Assembly: GCF_031181385.1 (NCBI RefSeq) | Contig: NZ_JAPSKV010000001.1 | Location: forward strand, 62,001 to 126,000 | Direction: 5' to 3' | Length of the DNA: 64,000 nt | Source: Fredinandcohnia onubensis | Lineage (GTDB): Bacteria; Bacillota; Bacilli; Bacillales; Bacillaceae_L | Shown here: piece after piece, positions 9,730-23,365 of the stretch | How positions within the stretch are numbered: position 1 is the first letter of the stretch | How the letters are laid out: every line of letters starts with the position of its first letter | Notes under the pieces: generated by a model | Database searches by the model: none | What the model was told of the DNA's origin: nothing | Seen by the model: only the letters and a program-made list of their open reading frames with translations | Translations under genes and position numbers: made by a program

Positions 9730-11850
9730 GTGAATATCCTCTTAGTTATTAATCTTCTTGCATTCTTATCTGTAACCGCTTACGCCATTTATCTATTCGT
9801 GTATCTGATTAAGACAAGGATTGCTTATATTAAACTTGGCAAAAAGGTCGAATTTGACGGAGAAGTAAAGGAGCGTCTTCAGCGAATTTGGGTCAACGTG
9901 TTTGGGCAGAAAAAACTTTTAAAAGATAAAAAGAGTGGAATCATCCATGTGATGTTCTTTTATGGGTTTATTCTAGTCCAATTTGGAGCGATTGATTTTA
10001 TTTGGAAGGGTCTAAAACCAGGATCTCATCTTCCACTTGGACCTTTGTATCCGGGATTTACCTTTTTCCAAGAGATTGTCACATTTATGATCTTAGTTGC
10101 AGTCGTTTGGGCTTTCCACCGCCGTTATGTTGAAAAGCTTGTTCGATTGAAAAGGGGCTTTAAATCAGGACTCGTTTTATTATTTATTGGTGGTTTAATG
10201 CTTTCTGTTTTATTAGGAAACGGTGCTGCAATCGTTTGGCATGGCCATGAAACGACATGGACCGAGCCTATTGCATCCGTAATCTCACTTGCATTAGCCG
10301 GGCTTAATGAAACAGCAGCCGTTGTAATTTTTTATGTCGCATGGTGGATTCACTTGATCTTTCTTCTAAGCTTCTTAGTTTATGTGCCACAATCAAAGCA
10401 CGCGCATTTAATTGCTGGGCCTGCGAATGTGTATTTAAGCAGACAAACAAGCCCAGGGAAGCTTGAGAAAATTGATTTTGAAGATGAAACCCAAGAAACA
10501 TTTGGTGTTGGGAAAATTGAAGACTTTAAGCAAACACAGTTAGTCGACCTTTATGCATGTGTGGAATGTGGACGCTGTACAAATATGTGTCCGGCAACAG
10601 GTACTGGAAAAATGCTTTCGCCAATGGATTTAATTGTGAAATTACGTGATCACTTAACGGAAACAGGTGCTGTTGTAACGTCACAGGTTCCGTGGGTTCC
10701 AGCTGTGGCATTCAATCATACAAAAGGTAATCAGTTGGCCCTAGCTTCAGCTAGCCAAGGTGCGAATGAATCAGCTGCAACGGCGGAATTAGCATACAAT
10801 CCAAGCTTAATTGGGGATGTTATTACTGAAGAAGAGATTTGGGCTTGTACAACTTGCCGTAACTGTGAAGACCAATGTCCAGTAATGAATGAGCATGTTG
10901 ATAAAATTATTGATTTACGTCGTTATCTCGTTCTTACAGAAGGTAAAATGGATGCGGATGCTCAACGTGCCATGACGAATATTGAGCGCCAAGGAAATCC
11001 ATGGGGACTTAATCGTAAGGAAAAAGAAAATTGGCGTGAAGTTCGTGATGATGTTCATGTACCAACTGTAAAAGAAATGAAAATAGCAGGTGAAGAGTTC
11101 GAATACTTATTCTGGGTTGGCTCAATGGGTGCATTCGATAACCGAAGCCAAAAAATTGCTCTTTCTTTTGCGAAGCTTATGAATGAGGCTGGCGTGAAAT
11201 TTGCGATTTTAGGAAACAAGGAGAAGAACTCAGGTGACACACCGCGTCGTCTCGGAAATGAATTCCTTTTCCAAGAGCTTGCGACAAACAATATTGCTGA
11301 ATTTGAAAAGGCAGAAGTAAAGAAGATCGTCACAATCGACCCACACGCCTATAATATTTTCAAAAATGAGTACCCAGACATGGGGCTTGAAGACGTCGAG
11401 GTTGTCCACCATACGCAAGTTTTGTATGACCTTGTAAAAGAGGGACGATTAGTACCAAAGTATGCGGTAAATGAAGTGATTACATGGCATGATTCCTGTT
11501 ACTTAGGCCGATACAATGATGTATATGACCCACCTCGCGAAATTTTAAAACAAATTCCAGGTGTTCAGCTGGTTGAAATGGAACGTAACCGTGAAAAGGG
11601 AATGTGCTGTGGAGCTGGCGGTGGTCTCATGTGGATGGAAGAGGATACAGGAACGCGCATTAACGTAGCAAGAACAGAGCAAGCGATTGCGGTAAGTCCT
11701 ACAACGATTGGTTCTGGTTGCCCGTACTGCTTAACAATGCTAAGTGATGGTACAAAGGCGAAGGAAGTAGAGGAGCAAATTGGCACATACGATATCGCTG
11801 AAATCCTTGAAAGATCCGTTGTTGGTGATCAAAAAGAAATTGCATCTTAG
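9730..11850 (+). CDS. fadF: Membrane Fe-S oxidoreductase (heterodisulfide reductase-related, FadF/YwjF)
   Basis: N-terminal TM region; two 4Fe-4S motifs (CVECGRCTNMCP, CTTCRNCEDQCP); CCG domain motifs (HDSCYLGR, CCGAGGG). Confidence 0.9.
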   Translation: MNILLVINLLAFLSVTAYAIYLFVYLIKTRIAYIKLGKKVEFDGEVKERLQRIWVNVFGQKKLLKDKKSGIIHVMFFYGFILVQFGAIDFIWKGLKPGSHLPLGPLYPGFTFFQEIVTFMILVAVVWAFHRRYVEKLVRLKRGFKSGLVLLFIGGLMLSVLLGNGAAIVWHGHETTWTEPIASVISLALAGLNETAAVVIFYVAWWIHLIFLLSFLVYVPQSKHAHLIAGPANVYLSRQTSPGKLEKIDFEDETQETFGVGKIEDFKQTQLVDLYACVECGRCTNMCPATGTGKMLSPMDLIVKLRDHLTETGAVVTSQVPWVPAVAFNHTKGNQLALASASQGANESAATAELAYNPSLIGDVITEEEIWACTTCRNCEDQCPVMNEHVDKIIDLRRYLVLTEGKMDADAQRAMTNIERQGNPWGLNRKEKENWREVRDDVHVPTVKEMKIAGEEFEYLFWVGSMGAFDNRSQKIALSFAKLMNEAGVKFAILGNKEKNSGDTPRRLGNEFLFQELATNNIAEFEKAEVKKIVTIDPHAYNIFKNEYPDMGLEDVEVVHHTQVLYDLVKEGRLVPKYAVNEVITWHDSCYLGRYNDVYDPPREILKQIPGVQLVEMERNREKGMCCGAGGGLMWMEEDTGTRINVARTEQAIAVSPTTIGSGCPYCLTMLSDGTKAKEVEEQIGTYDIAEILERSVVGDQKEIAS

Positions 11851-11981
11851 TGGAAAAATATGATTTATCTTCCATTATCAATGTTGTAAAATAGGAATAT
11901 AGGAAACATTTTATTTATTCACAATAGATTAACAGATAAAGAGAGGTGTACATTAGTACGCCTCCTTCTTTCAGACAAGGT

Positions 11982-12020
11982 TGAGCGAGCGTTCAGTCGA
12001 AAAAATGTAAGCGGTTTCGA
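11982..12020 (+). promoter_or_regulatory. Putative FadR-like operator (11982-11999) and CcpA cre-like site (12005-12020) upstream of the thiolase gene
   Basis: TGAGCGAGCGTTCAGTCG; ATGTAAGCGGTTTCGA vs cre WTGNAARCGNWWWCAW. Confidence 0.45.
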
Positions 12021-12061
12021 TTTTGTGTTAAGTCAGGACCTAAAAACAAGGAGGTTGGAGC

Positions 12062-13243
12062 ATGGGAAGAACAGTTATTGTCAGTGGTGTTCGTACTCCG
12101 TTTGGAAAATTAGGAGGAAGTCTTAGTTCATTAACAGCGTCTGAACTTGGTGGAATCGCCATCAAGGAAGCAATAAAGCGGGCAGGCATTGAAGGTGAAA
12201 AAGTTGATGAAGTGATCTTTGGAAATGTTCTACAGGGTGGCCAAGGGCAAATTCCCTCTCGACAGGCTGCAAAAAATGCAGGAATTCCGTGGGAAGTAAA
12301 AACAGAGACCATCAATAAAGTGTGCGCTTCAGGGCTTCGCAGTGTCACACTTGCGGATCAAATTATTCGTGCAGGTGACGAAGAGGTGATTGTCGCTGGT
12401 GGTATGGAATCGATGAGCAATGCGCCTTATTTTTTGCCTAAAGCACGCTTTGGGCTACGAATGGGAGATGCAAGTCTAAAGGATTTAATGGTTCATGATG
12501 GCTTAACCTGTAGCTTCCAAGGTGTTCATATGGGGACCTACGGCAATGAGGTAGCGTCAGAGCTTAACATTTCCCGTGAAGAACAAGACGAGTGGGCTCT
12601 CCGCAGTCACGAACGTGCCATTGCGGCAATTGAATCTGGCAAGTTCGCAGAGGAAATTGTTGCAATAGAGGTAAAAGGTAGCAAAGGTGCAACTACAGTT
12701 GTTGACCAAGACGAAGCTCCACGAACTGACACAACCATTGAAAAGCTAGCAAAGCTAAAGTCCGTGTTTAGCGCAGATGGCACGATTACGGCCGGAAATG
12801 CTCCCGGTGTGAATGATGGAGCAGCTGCACTTGTTCTCATGAGTGAGGAGCGAGCAAAGCAAGAAGGAAAAGAGCCTCTTGCAACAATACTAGCCCATGC
12901 TGCCATTTCCGTTGAAGCAAAGGATTTCCCGAAAACTCCAGGCTTGGTCATCAATGAATTGTTAAAGAAAACGGGCAAGTCAGTTGATGAAATCGATTTG
13001 TTTGAAATTAACGAGGCCTTTGCGGCAGTTGCTTTAACAAGTGGCAAAATTGCTAATCTTGACCCGGAGAAAGTCAATGTCAATGGTGGGGCTGTAGCAC
13101 TTGGTCACCCAATCGGGGCTAGTGGGGCGAGAATTGTCATTACCCTTATTCATGAATTAAAACGCCGTGGCGGTGGCATTGGCATTGCAGCGATCTGTAG
13201 TGGTGGCGGGCAAGGTGATGCAATTATGGTGGAAGTAAACTAA
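12062..13243 (+). CDS. mmgA: Acetyl-CoA C-acetyltransferase (thiolase)
   Basis: VCASGLRSV active site, [31 protein letters not shown] motifs. Confidence 0.9.
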   Translation: MGRTVIVSGVRTPFGKLGGSLSSLTASELGGIAIKEAIKRAGIEGEKVDEVIFGNVLQGGQGQIPSRQAAKNAGIPWEVKTETINKVCASGLRSVTLADQIIRAGDEEVIVAGGMESMSNAPYFLPKARFGLRMGDASLKDLMVHDGLTCSFQGVHMGTYGNEVASELNISREEQDEWALRSHERAIAAIESGKFAEEIVAIEVKGSKGATTVVDQDEAPRTDTTIEKLAKLKSVFSADGTITAGNAPGVNDGAAALVLMSEERAKQEGKEPLATILAHAAISVEAKDFPKTPGLVINELLKKTGKSVDEIDLFEINEAFAAVALTSGKIANLDPEKVNVNGGAVALGHPIGASGARIVITLIHELKRRGGGIGIAAICSGGGQGDAIMVEVN

Positions 13244-13298
13244 ATCTCAAAAAATAGACAGGTGGTGATTGTTTCACCACCGATTGGAGGAATGTTTA

Positions 13299-14153
13299 AT
13301 GAAGGTTCAAAAGGTGATGGTCATAGGTGCAGGACAGATGGGCTCTGGGATTGCACAGGTTTGTGCGATGGCAGGTTATGATGTGAAACTCAATGATTTA
13401 AAACAAGAATACTTGGATCGAGGATTTGGGACGATTACGAAAAACCTTACACGCCAAGTCGATAAAGGTCGCATGAGTGAAGAAGAGAAGCAGGCGACCT
13501 TGGGAAGACTTACTCCATCTATTGATTTGCAAAATGCAAGTGATGTCGACCTTGTGATTGAGGCGGCTGTTGAAAATATGGACATCAAGACAAAACTTTT
13601 CTCACAACTAGATGAAATTGCACCTCAGAATGCTATTTTAGCAACAAATACTTCCTCTCTTCCAATTACAGAAATTGCCGCGGCCACGAAGCGCCCGGAA
13701 AAGGTAATTGGCATGCATTTTATGAATCCAGTTCCAGTAATGAAATTAGTTGAAATTATTCGTGGCTTAGCCACAGCTGATGAAGTCTATCAAGTGATTG
13801 AAGATATGACTAAAACGTTAAATAAGGTACCAGTCGAAGTCAATGACTTCCCAGGATTTGTGTCCAATCGAATTTTAATGCCGATGATAAATGAAGCCAT
13901 TTACACCCTCTATGAAGGTGTTGCTACAAAAGAAGCAATTGACGAAGTGATGAAGCTTGGCATGAACCATCCGATGGGGCCACTAACTCTCGCTGACTTT
14001 ATCGGGCTTGATACATGTCTTTACATTATGGAAACCCTACATGAAGGCTTTGGGGACGACAAATACAGACCATGTCCATTGCTTCGTAAATATGTGAAAG
14101 CTGGTTGGTTAGGGAAAAAATCTGGTCGAGGTTTCTACACGTACGAAGGATAG
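13299..14153 (+). CDS. mmgB: 3-hydroxybutyryl-CoA dehydrogenase
   Basis: [15 protein letters not shown] Rossmann motif; [14 protein letters not shown]; start ATG 13299 after SD ggagg. Confidence 0.9.
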   Translation: MKVQKVMVIGAGQMGSGIAQVCAMAGYDVKLNDLKQEYLDRGFGTITKNLTRQVDKGRMSEEEKQATLGRLTPSIDLQNASDVDLVIEAAVENMDIKTKLFSQLDEIAPQNAILATNTSSLPITEIAAATKRPEKVIGMHFMNPVPVMKLVEIIRGLATADEVYQVIEDMTKTLNKVPVEVNDFPGFVSNRILMPMINEAIYTLYEGVATKEAIDEVMKLGMNHPMGPLTLADFIGLDTCLYIMETLHEGFGDDKYRPCPLLRKYVKAGWLGKKSGRGFYTYEG

Positions 14154-14223
14154 GGGTGAAACTTGAGTGACAACTCTTAAACACAACCCAACTCATCAAG
14201 ATCCCACATTGGAGGGAAACAGC

Positions 14224-15357
14224 ATGAATTTTCATTTTACAGAAGAACAAGAAATGATGCGAAAAATGGTACGTGATTTTGCGAAAGAGGAAATCGCGCC
14301 GTTTGTGGAGCGTATGGAAAAGGGAGAATTTCCACGAGAAATTCTTTCGAAAATGGGGTCCCTTGGATTAATGGGAATTACAACCCCTGAAAAATATGGT
14401 GGAGCCGAGATGGATTTTACGTCGTATATTATTGCGATTAATGAGCTCTCCAAGGTGAGCGCGACCATCGGGGTTATTTTATCCGTTCATACCTCAGTTG
14501 GAACCCATCCCATCTTATATTTCGGAACGGAAGACCAAAAGCAAACGTATATTCCAAAACTTGCAAGCGGGGAGTATCTGGGGGCTTTTTGTCTCACAGA
14601 ACCGAGCGCTGGCTCAGATGCTGCGAGTTTAAAAACAAGAGCGATAAAACAAGGTGACCATTATGTCTTGAATGGGTCAAAAGTGTTTGTCACAAATGGT
14701 GGCGAAGCGGATGTGTACATTGTATTCGCTCGCACAAACCCGAACGAAACGGGAAGCAAGGGCATTACAGCCTTTATTGTTGAAAAAGATACACCGGGCT
14801 TTGTGTTCGGAAAAGATGAGCATAAAATGGGGCTTCTCGGTTCACGTACGCTTCAAATCACCCTAGAGGATGTGAAGGTGCCAGTTGAGAATGTTCTCGG
14901 AGTTGAAGGTGAGGGCTTTAAAGTCGCGATGGCGAATCTAAGTATGGGTCGAATCGGCATCGCTGCTCAAGCGCTTGGAATTGCGGAGGCGGCACTGGAA
15001 CATGCAGTGGAGTATGCGAAGAATCGTTACCAATTCGGCAAACCGATTGCTTCTTTGCAGGGAGTCGGCTTTAAGCTTGCAGATATGGCTACAAATGTTG
15101 AAGCTGCTAGACTACTAATCTATCGGGCTGCCTTTTTACACGACCAAGGTTTACCGTGTGGCAAAGAATCCTCGATGGCAAAGCTATTTGCCTCAAGAAC
15201 AGCAGTGGAGGTCACAACCGAAGCCATTCAGGTTTACGGAGGCTATGGCTATACAAAAGATTATCCGGTAGAACGATTCTTCCGGGACGCCAAAATAACT
15301 GAAATATACGAAGGTACTAGCGAAATACAAAAAATCGTCATCAGCAAACATTTATAA
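14224..15357 (+). CDS. Acyl-CoA dehydrogenase
   Basis: [65 protein letters not shown]. Confidence 0.93.
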   Translation: MNFHFTEEQEMMRKMVRDFAKEEIAPFVERMEKGEFPREILSKMGSLGLMGITTPEKYGGAEMDFTSYIIAINELSKVSATIGVILSVHTSVGTHPILYFGTEDQKQTYIPKLASGEYLGAFCLTEPSAGSDAASLKTRAIKQGDHYVLNGSKVFVTNGGEADVYIVFARTNPNETGSKGITAFIVEKDTPGFVFGKDEHKMGLLGSRTLQITLEDVKVPVENVLGVEGEGFKVAMANLSMGRIGIAAQALGIAEAALEHAVEYAKNRYQFGKPIASLQGVGFKLADMATNVEAARLLIYRAAFLHDQGLPCGKESSMAKLFASRTAVEVTTEAIQVYGGYGYTKDYPVERFFRDAKITEIYEGTSEIQKIVISKHL

Positions 15358-15430
15358 GGTGGGTCAAGGAGACAGGTCCCTTGTCCCAGGAAAATAATGG
15401 TGGGACGAGGGACTTGTCCCTCTGTCCCAA
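15358..15430. repeat. GGGACAGGTCCC-type dispersed palindromic repeat, copy 1
   Basis: gagacaggtcccttgtcccaggaaaataatggtgggacgagggacttgtccctctgtccc; near-identical block at 16585. Confidence 0.9.
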
Positions 15431-15444
15431 TGGAGGTAATGGAG

Positions 15445-16584
15445 ATGTATTTTAAGTTGTCTGAAGAGCATGAAATGATTCGTAAGATGGTTCGCGATTT
15501 TGCAAAGAATGAGGTTGCACCGACAGCGGCGGAGCGTGATGAAGAGGAACGCTTTGATCGTGAAATTTTCGATAAAATGGCGGAGCTTGGCTTAACGGGA
15601 ATTCCGTGGCCAGAGGAATATGGCGGTATTGGTAGTGACTATTTAGCATATTGTATCGCAGTTGAAGAACTTTCGAGAGTATGTGCATCAACAGGGGTAA
15701 CTCTTTCCGCTCATACATCTCTTGCAGGTTGGCCGATTTACAAGTTTGGTAGTGAAGAACAGAAACAAAAATACTTACGTCCCATGGCACAAGGCGAAAA
15801 AATAGGTGCTTATGGATTAACTGAACCTGGCTCTGGTTCAGATGCAGGTGGTATGAGAACAACTGCTAGATTAGAAGGCGACCATTATGTGTTAAACGGG
15901 TCTAAGATCTTCATCACGAACGGTGGAATTGCTGATATTTATGTGGTGTTTGCATTAACCGACCCAACTTCAAAGCATAAAGGTACAAGTGCGTTTATTA
16001 TCGAAAGCGATTTCCCAGGTTTCTCTGTAGGGAAAAAGGAACAGAAGATGGGCATTCGTTCATCACCTACTACTGAAGTTATGTTTGAAGAGTGCCGTGT
16101 ACCTAAGGAAAACTTACTTGGCGAAGAGGGTGAAGGCTTTAAGATTGCCATGATGACGCTTGATGGAGGGCGTAACGGGATTGCAGCTCAGGCGGTCGGA
16201 ATTGCTCAAGGAGCTCTTGATGCAGCTACCGAATATGCGAAAGAACGTGTCCAGTTCGGTAAACCGATTGCCGCTCAACAAGGTGTTGGCTTCAAGCTTG
16301 CAGATATGGCAACAAGTGTCGAGGCAGCTCGTCTCTTAACCTATCAAGCTGCTTGGCTAGAATCAGAAGGACTTCCATATGGAAAAGAATCTGCCATGTC
16401 AAAACTATTTGCTGGCGATACAGCGATGAAAGTAACAACAGAAGCAGTTCAAGTCTTTGGTGGTTACGGCTATACAAAGGACTATCCAGTCGAGCGTTAT
16501 ATGCGTGACGCAAAAATCACTCAAATCTATGAAGGTACACAAGAAATTCAACGCCTCGTAATATCTAGAATGTTAACAAAATAA
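15445..16584 (+). CDS. Acyl-CoA dehydrogenase (paralogue of the preceding gene)
   Basis: [39 protein letters not shown]-terminal [15 protein letters not shown]. Confidence 0.93.
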   Translation: MYFKLSEEHEMIRKMVRDFAKNEVAPTAAERDEEERFDREIFDKMAELGLTGIPWPEEYGGIGSDYLAYCIAVEELSRVCASTGVTLSAHTSLAGWPIYKFGSEEQKQKYLRPMAQGEKIGAYGLTEPGSGSDAGGMRTTARLEGDHYVLNGSKIFITNGGIADIYVVFALTDPTSKHKGTSAFIIESDFPGFSVGKKEQKMGIRSSPTTEVMFEECRVPKENLLGEEGEGFKIAMMTLDGGRNGIAAQAVGIAQGALDAATEYAKERVQFGKPIAAQQGVGFKLADMATSVEAARLLTYQAAWLESEGLPYGKESAMSKLFAGDTAMKVTTEAVQVFGGYGYTKDYPVERYMRDAKITQIYEGTQEIQRLVISRMLTK

Positions 16585-16643
16585 TGGGACGAGGGGACAG
16601 GTCCCTTGTCCCAGGAAAATAGTGGGACGAAGGACAGCTGTTC
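16585..16643. repeat. GGGACAGGTCCC-type dispersed palindromic repeat, copy 2
   Basis: gggacgaggggacaggtcccttgtcccaggaaaatagtgggacgaaggac. Confidence 0.9.
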
Positions 16644-16660
16644 CAGCTGGAGGTGAACAG

Positions 16661-17284
16661 ATGCGAAGGAATGATGTTCCGGCTTCGGTGAAGGATGAGC
16701 GATTGGTTAAGAAGCGACGGGATCAGATGATTAAGGGCGCGGTGACGCTTTTTAAGGAAAAAGGGTTTCATCGCTCAACAACGAGAGAGATTGCAAAAGC
16801 TGCTGGTTTTAGCATTGGCACGCTTTATGAGTATATCCGTAAGAAAGAGGATGTTCTTTATTTGGTTGTTGACAGTATTTACGATCAGGTTAAAGAGCGA
16901 ATGGAGGAAGCGATCAACACAAAGGAAGGTAGTATAGAGAGTCTGAAGCTTGCGATTCGAAATTACTTTCTTGTGATGGATGAGATGCAGGATGAGGTTC
17001 TTGTCCTTTATCAGGAGGCGAAATCTCTTTCAAAGGATGCTCTTCCATATGTGTTGAACAAAGAAGTAGAAATGGTGGGTATGTTTGAAAAAGCAATTGA
17101 AGATTGCATTGCCAACGGTGAACTTCAATTGCCGAAAAAACAGGTTGAACTTGTAGCCCATAACATTTTTGTTCAGGGTCAGATGTGGGGCTTTCGCCGC
17201 TGGGCGATGCGCAGGCTTTTCACACTTGAGGAATATATTGAAATGCAAACAGAGCTTTTGTTAAAGGGAATCGTTGCAAAATAG
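16661..17284 (+). CDS. TetR/AcrR family regulator, probable FadR-type fatty-acid degradation repressor
   Basis: [34 protein letters not shown]; within beta-oxidation cluster; SD ggaggtgaacag before ATG 16661. Confidence 0.8.
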   Translation: MRRNDVPASVKDERLVKKRRDQMIKGAVTLFKEKGFHRSTTREIAKAAGFSIGTLYEYIRKKEDVLYLVVDSIYDQVKERMEEAINTKEGSIESLKLAIRNYFLVMDEMQDEVLVLYQEAKSLSKDALPYVLNKEVEMVGMFEKAIEDCIANGELQLPKKQVELVAHNIFVQGQMWGFRRWAMRRLFTLEEYIEMQTELLLKGIVAK

Positions 17285-17304
17285 GTGAGACTGGGGGAAT
17301 GGAA

Positions 17305-20300
17305 ATGAGTACGGTAGAGGTATATCGTCCTAAGCATCATGTTCGGTTTGTGACGGCTTCAAGCTTATTTGATGGGCATGATGCCTCGATTAATATTATG
17401 CGTCGCATCCTACAGGCGAGTGGTGCAGAGGTCATCCATCTTGGACATAACCGTTCCGTGGAAGAAGTAGTGAATGCAGCAATCCAAGAGGATGCGCATG
17501 GTATCGCGATTTCATCGTATCAGGGTGGCCATGTGGAATATTTTAAATATATGTATGATCTTTTGAAAGAGCGCGGAGCTTCCCATATTCGCATCTATGG
17601 CGGTGGTGGTGGAGTCATTATCCCTCGTGAAATTAAGGAACTTCATGAATACGGAATTGCTGGGATTTTTTCTCCAGATGATGGTCGCATTCTGGGTCTA
17701 CAAGGAATGATCAACAAGATGCTTCAGGAGTGCGATTACCCAACAAGTACAGAGCTAACTGATGAGCTTGAGCTCCTTCAGAATGGGGACTACAATACAG
17801 TCGCTAAGTTCATCACGATTGCGGAAAATCAAATTGGTGCCAATAATGAAACCGCGGCAGCTGCGCAAAACGCCATTCAAAAAGTAAAAGACCTTGAAAA
17901 AACGGTTCCGGTTGTGGGGATTACAGGTACAGGTGGGGCAGGAAAAAGCTCCCTCACGGACGAACTGATTCGCCGCTTTATCAATGAATTCGACGATAAA
18001 AAAGTAGCGATTCTATCTGTTGACCCAACAAAACAAAAAACAGGTGGTGCTTTACTAGGGGACCGAATTCGCATGAATGCCATTTTCTCTCCAAGGGTTT
18101 ATATGCGAAGCCTTGCAACGAGGGGTTCAAAATCAGAATTGTCACTGGCGATTAAAGATGCAATTGCAGTTGTAAAAGCGGCAGGTTTTGACTTAATCAT
18201 TGTTGAAACAAGCGGGATTGGGCAAGGCGATGCCGAAATTACAGAGGTCTGTGACATTTCTATGTATGTCATGACAAGTGAATTTGGTGCGCCTTCACAG
18301 CTTGAAAAAATCGATATGATTGACTATGCTGACCTAATTGTAATTAACAAATTCGAACGCAAGGGTTCAGAAGATGCGAAGCGTCAAGTGCAAAAGCAGT
18401 ATCAGCGTAGCCACCTTTTATTTGAAAAAGTCTATGAAGAAATGCCAGTATTCGGTACGATTGCAAGTCAGTTTAATGATCCAGGAACGAACGCCCTTTT
18501 TGCGAATTTAGTTGATAAAATCAATGGGGAAATGGGTACCGACTGGGAGACTTCTTTCGAAAAGACGGCAGATGTCCAAAAACAAAATGTCATCATCCCG
18601 AATGACCGCCGCTATTATTTACGTGAGATTTCAGACACAGTTCGAAACTATCATAAAAAAGCTGCAGAGCAAGTTGAGATTGCGAGAAAGCTATTCCAAA
18701 TTAGCGGTACGATCGAAAGCGTGAGGGAGCTTGGCAACGAAGATGTCCTCAAGGCACTTGAAACACTTCAATCCCAATATGAGGCAAAGCTTTCGGATGA
18801 GTCGAAGAAAATCCTTGCAAACTGGGAATCTTTAAAGGAAACCTATAAGGGTGAGAAATTCATTACGAAAATTCGTGACAAGGAAATCGTGACGATTTTA
18901 AAAACAAAAAGTCTCTCGGGTCTATCGATTCCGAAGATTTCACTCCCAGGCTTTAAAGATTTTGGGGAAATTCTCCGTTGGGTGTACAAAGAGAATGTTC
19001 CAGGTGCATTCCCTTATACAGCAGGTGTGTTTCCGTTCAAACGTGAGGGGGAAGATCCGAAGCGTCAGTTTGCCGGCGAAGGGACTCCAGATCGAACGAA
19101 TCGTCGTTTTCATTATTTATCAAAGGATGATGATGCAAAACGCTTAAGTACAGCATTTGACTCTGTAACTTTATATGGTGAAGACCCTGCCTATCGCCCA
19201 GATATTTATGGGAAAGTCGGGGAAAGTGGAGTCAGCGTTTGTACCCTTGATGATATGAAAAAGCTCTATAAGGGGTTTGACCTTTGTGCACCGTCTACTT
19301 CGGTTTCAATGACAATCAATGGACCAGCACCAATCATCCTTGCGATGTTCATGAATACTGCCATTCACCAACAGGTTGAAAAGCGTGAACAGGAGCTTGG
19401 CCGCATCTTAACTGTGGAGGAATTCCAAGAGGTACGCGCGAAAACATTACAGACAGTTCGTGGAACCGTTCAAGCGGATATTTTAAAAGAAGACCAAGGT
19501 CAAAATACGTGTATCTTCTCAACGGAATTTGCGTTACGTATGATGGGAGATATCCAAGAATATTTCATTGATCATAAAGTAAGAAATTATTATTCGGTAT
19601 CCATTTCTGGTTATCACATTGCAGAAGCGGGTGCTAATCCAATTTCTCAACTTGCCTTTACCTTATCAAACGGGTTTACGTATGTGGAATATTACCTCAG
19701 CCGTGGAATGAATATTGATGATTTTGCACCAAACCTATCCTTCTTCTTTAGTAATGGACTTGACCCAGAATATACGGTGATTGGCCGGGTGGCACGACGT
19801 ATTTGGGCAACGGTCATGAGAGAAAAATATGGAGCAAATGAGCGCAGTCAAAAATTAAAGTACCATGTACAAACATCTGGACGCTCCCTCCATGCGCAGG
19901 AAATTGATTTTAATGACATTCGTACGACACTGCAGGCACTAATGGCTCTTCATGATAATTGTAACTCGCTTCATACGAATGCATACGATGAGGCCATTAC
20001 AACGCCAACAGAGGAATCGGTGCGCCGTGCGATGGCAATTCAAATGATTATTACGAAAGAGCATGGTTTAACGAAGAATGAAAATCCGCTACAAGGTTCT
20101 TTTATTGTTGAGGAACTCACTGATTTAGTGGAAGAAGCTGTTCTTCAGGAATTCGACCGTCTTAATGACCGTGGTGGTGTTCTAGGTGCGATGGAAACAC
20201 AATATCAGCGCGGAAAAATCCAGGATGAGTCCATGTATTATGAGATGAAAAAGCATACGGGAGAGCTTCCGATCATTGGCGTAAATACGTACTTAAATCC

Positions 20301-20565
20301 TAACCCGCCATCAGAGGAGGATTTAAACAATATCGAGCTCGCACGTGCAACAAAAGAAGAAAAAGAACTACAAATTAAAAATTTAAAAGAATTCCAGGAA
20401 CGAAATAAGGATAAAGTAGAAGAAGCATTAAAAAAGCTAAAACAGGTTGCTGTGAACAATGGAAACATTTTTGAAGAATTGATGGAAACGGTTCAGGTCG
20501 CAAGTCTTGGCCAAATCACACATGCGCTCTATGAAGTAGGCGGACAATACCGAAGAAATATGTAG
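17305..20565 (+). CDS. icmF: Fused isobutyryl-CoA mutase (B12-binding domain + G-protein chaperone + mutase large domain)
   Basis: [30 protein letters not shown]12 site; [17 protein letters not shown]-loop; C-terminal mutase domain; 1000+ aa fusion. Confidence 0.9.
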   Translation: MSTVEVYRPKHHVRFVTASSLFDGHDASINIMRRILQASGAEVIHLGHNRSVEEVVNAAIQEDAHGIAISSYQGGHVEYFKYMYDLLKERGASHIRIYGGGGGVIIPREIKELHEYGIAGIFSPDDGRILGLQGMINKMLQECDYPTSTELTDELELLQNGDYNTVAKFITIAENQIGANNETAAAAQNAIQKVKDLEKTVPVVGITGTGGAGKSSLTDELIRRFINEFDDKKVAILSVDPTKQKTGGALLGDRIRMNAIFSPRVYMRSLATRGSKSELSLAIKDAIAVVKAAGFDLIIVETSGIGQGDAEITEVCDISMYVMTSEFGAPSQLEKIDMIDYADLIVINKFERKGSEDAKRQVQKQYQRSHLLFEKVYEEMPVFGTIASQFNDPGTNALFANLVDKINGEMGTDWETSFEKTADVQKQNVIIPNDRRYYLREISDTVRNYHKKAAEQVEIARKLFQISGTIESVRELGNEDVLKALETLQSQYEAKLSDESKKILANWESLKETYKGEKFITKIRDKEIVTILKTKSLSGLSIPKISLPGFKDFGEILRWVYKENVPGAFPYTAGVFPFKREGEDPKRQFAGEGTPDRTNRRFHYLSKDDDAKRLSTAFDSVTLYGEDPAYRPDIYGKVGESGVSVCTLDDMKKLYKGFDLCAPSTSVSMTINGPAPIILAMFMNTAIHQQVEKREQELGRILTVEEFQEVRAKTLQTVRGTVQADILKEDQGQNTCIFSTEFALRMMGDIQEYFIDHKVRNYYSVSISGYHIAEAGANPISQLAFTLSNGFTYVEYYLSRGMNIDDFAPNLSFFFSNGLDPEYTVIGRVARRIWATVMREKYGANERSQKLKYHVQTSGRSLHAQEIDFNDIRTTLQALMALHDNCNSLHTNAYDEAITTPTEESVRRAMAIQMIITKEHGLTKNENPLQGSFIVEELTDLVEEAVLQEFDRLNDRGGVLGAMETQYQRGKIQDESMYYEMKKHTGELPIIGVNTYLNPNPPSEEDLNNIELARATKEEKELQIKNLKEFQERNKDKVEEALKKLKQVAVNNGNIFEELMETVQVASLGQITHALYEVGGQYRRNM

Positions 20566-20757
20566 AAAAAGATCGAGGCTGAACTATTTTTGCATAGTTC
20601 AGCCTTAATTTATGATATGTCTGGCATAAAGTGGTTGATTTTGTTTATAATGAATGATATGTATTTTACAGAACTCTTTTTTATTTTTTATAAGAAGAAT
20701 CCTGACAACATGTTTTTACCAGAATTCCAGTTACATACATAGAAAGGGAGTGCCTTG

Positions 20758-21324
20758 ATGAGTCTCGATCAATACTCACCAGAGCAAATAAAAGAAATGT
20801 CAATGCTTGAAGTAGCGTATGAGATTTTCCTAGGGAGAAAAGATGCGATTACATTTAACGAGCTAGTTAACGAAATAACAAAAACGTTAGAGCTTTCAGA
20901 AGAAGAGGTTCGTACAAGAATTTCTCAGTTTTATACAGATCTCAATATCGATGGTCGTTTTATTACATTAGGTGATAATCGTTGGGGACTACGTACATGG
21001 TATCCATACGAGCAAATCGATGAAGAGGTTACTCATACTGAAAAGCCGAAGAAGAAAAAGAGCAAGAAGAAGGATGAGGACGACGAACTCATCGGCTTCG
21101 ACGATCTTGATGAAGATGATCTTGATTATGATGAAGACTTCGATGAAGAAGACGAAGATGTGGATGACATCGAGGACGACGAAGAAGATGACGAGGACTT
21201 TGATGACATCGACGACGAAGAGGACTTCGAGGATGACGATGAAGAACTTATCGATGATGAAGAATATGAGTTAGACGAGGAAGAAGAAGAAGAAGAAGAG
21301 TTTGAAGAAGAGGAAGAAGACTAA
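20758..21324 (+). CDS. rpoE: DNA-directed RNA polymerase delta subunit
   Basis: N-terminal HARE-HTH-like domain with long Asp/Glu C-terminal tail; upstream of pyrG. Confidence 0.95.
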   Translation: MSLDQYSPEQIKEMSMLEVAYEIFLGRKDAITFNELVNEITKTLELSEEEVRTRISQFYTDLNIDGRFITLGDNRWGLRTWYPYEQIDEEVTHTEKPKKKKSKKKDEDDELIGFDDLDEDDLDYDEDFDEEDEDVDDIEDDEEDDEDFDDIDDEEDFEDDDEELIDDEEYELDEEEEEEEEFEEEEED

Positions 21325-21365
21325 TCCTCAAGAATTTAACAAGTTAAATTAAACTCAAACTCATA

Positions 21366-21477
21366 TTGACTTTTTAATCTTATCTCGGTAGAATACTTTT
21401 TGGGCTCTAAAAAAAGAGTATCTACGAAACCATATTAAAGTTTCGCTCCCTTACATATTGTAAGTGGAGCTTTTTTA
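21366..21477 (+). promoter_or_regulatory. pyrG promoter, GGG initiation site and attenuator
   Basis: -35 TTGACT 21366-21371, 17 bp, -10 TAGAAT 21389-21394, +1 GGGCTC at 21402; terminator GCTCCCTTACATATTGTAAGTGGAGC+T6 at 21445-21477. Confidence 0.88.
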
Positions 21478-21645
21478 TTTTATCCAGCATTAACTAGCTG
21501 TAAGCCCCCTTTGGAGGGCAACTGCCAGTTAATGTTTCACTTTATAGGAGTGCAAGGTTCGGTGAGTTAAATAATTTACCCCCGCACCAAGAAGAATTTT
21601 TTTATACATTTTGATTTTTTGAGCAAACTTTAACTAATTACATGA

Positions 21646-23271
<1,626 letters not shown>

Positions 23272-23273
23272 TA

Positions 23274-23305
23274 AAAAAAGCGAGTGTGAATTCACTCGCT
23301 TTTTA
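23274..23305 (+). terminator. pyrG terminator
   Basis: AAAAAGCGAGTGtgaattCACTCGCTTTTT. Confidence 0.85.
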
Positions 23306-23365
23306 TTATGTCTTCATAAATATATCCCTATTTAGTACTTCACCCAAACATCACTCAATTGATCC

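Noticed and set aside
9997-11850. Numerous 60-90 aa antisense ORFs throughout conserved genes
   Set aside because: Each lies opposite a well-supported core gene, lacks an RBS and shows no domain signature.
20972-21274. 100-aa Met/Thr/Lys/Arg-rich ORF inside rpoE
   Set aside because: Out-of-frame reading of the GAT/GAA-rich acidic tail of the delta subunit.
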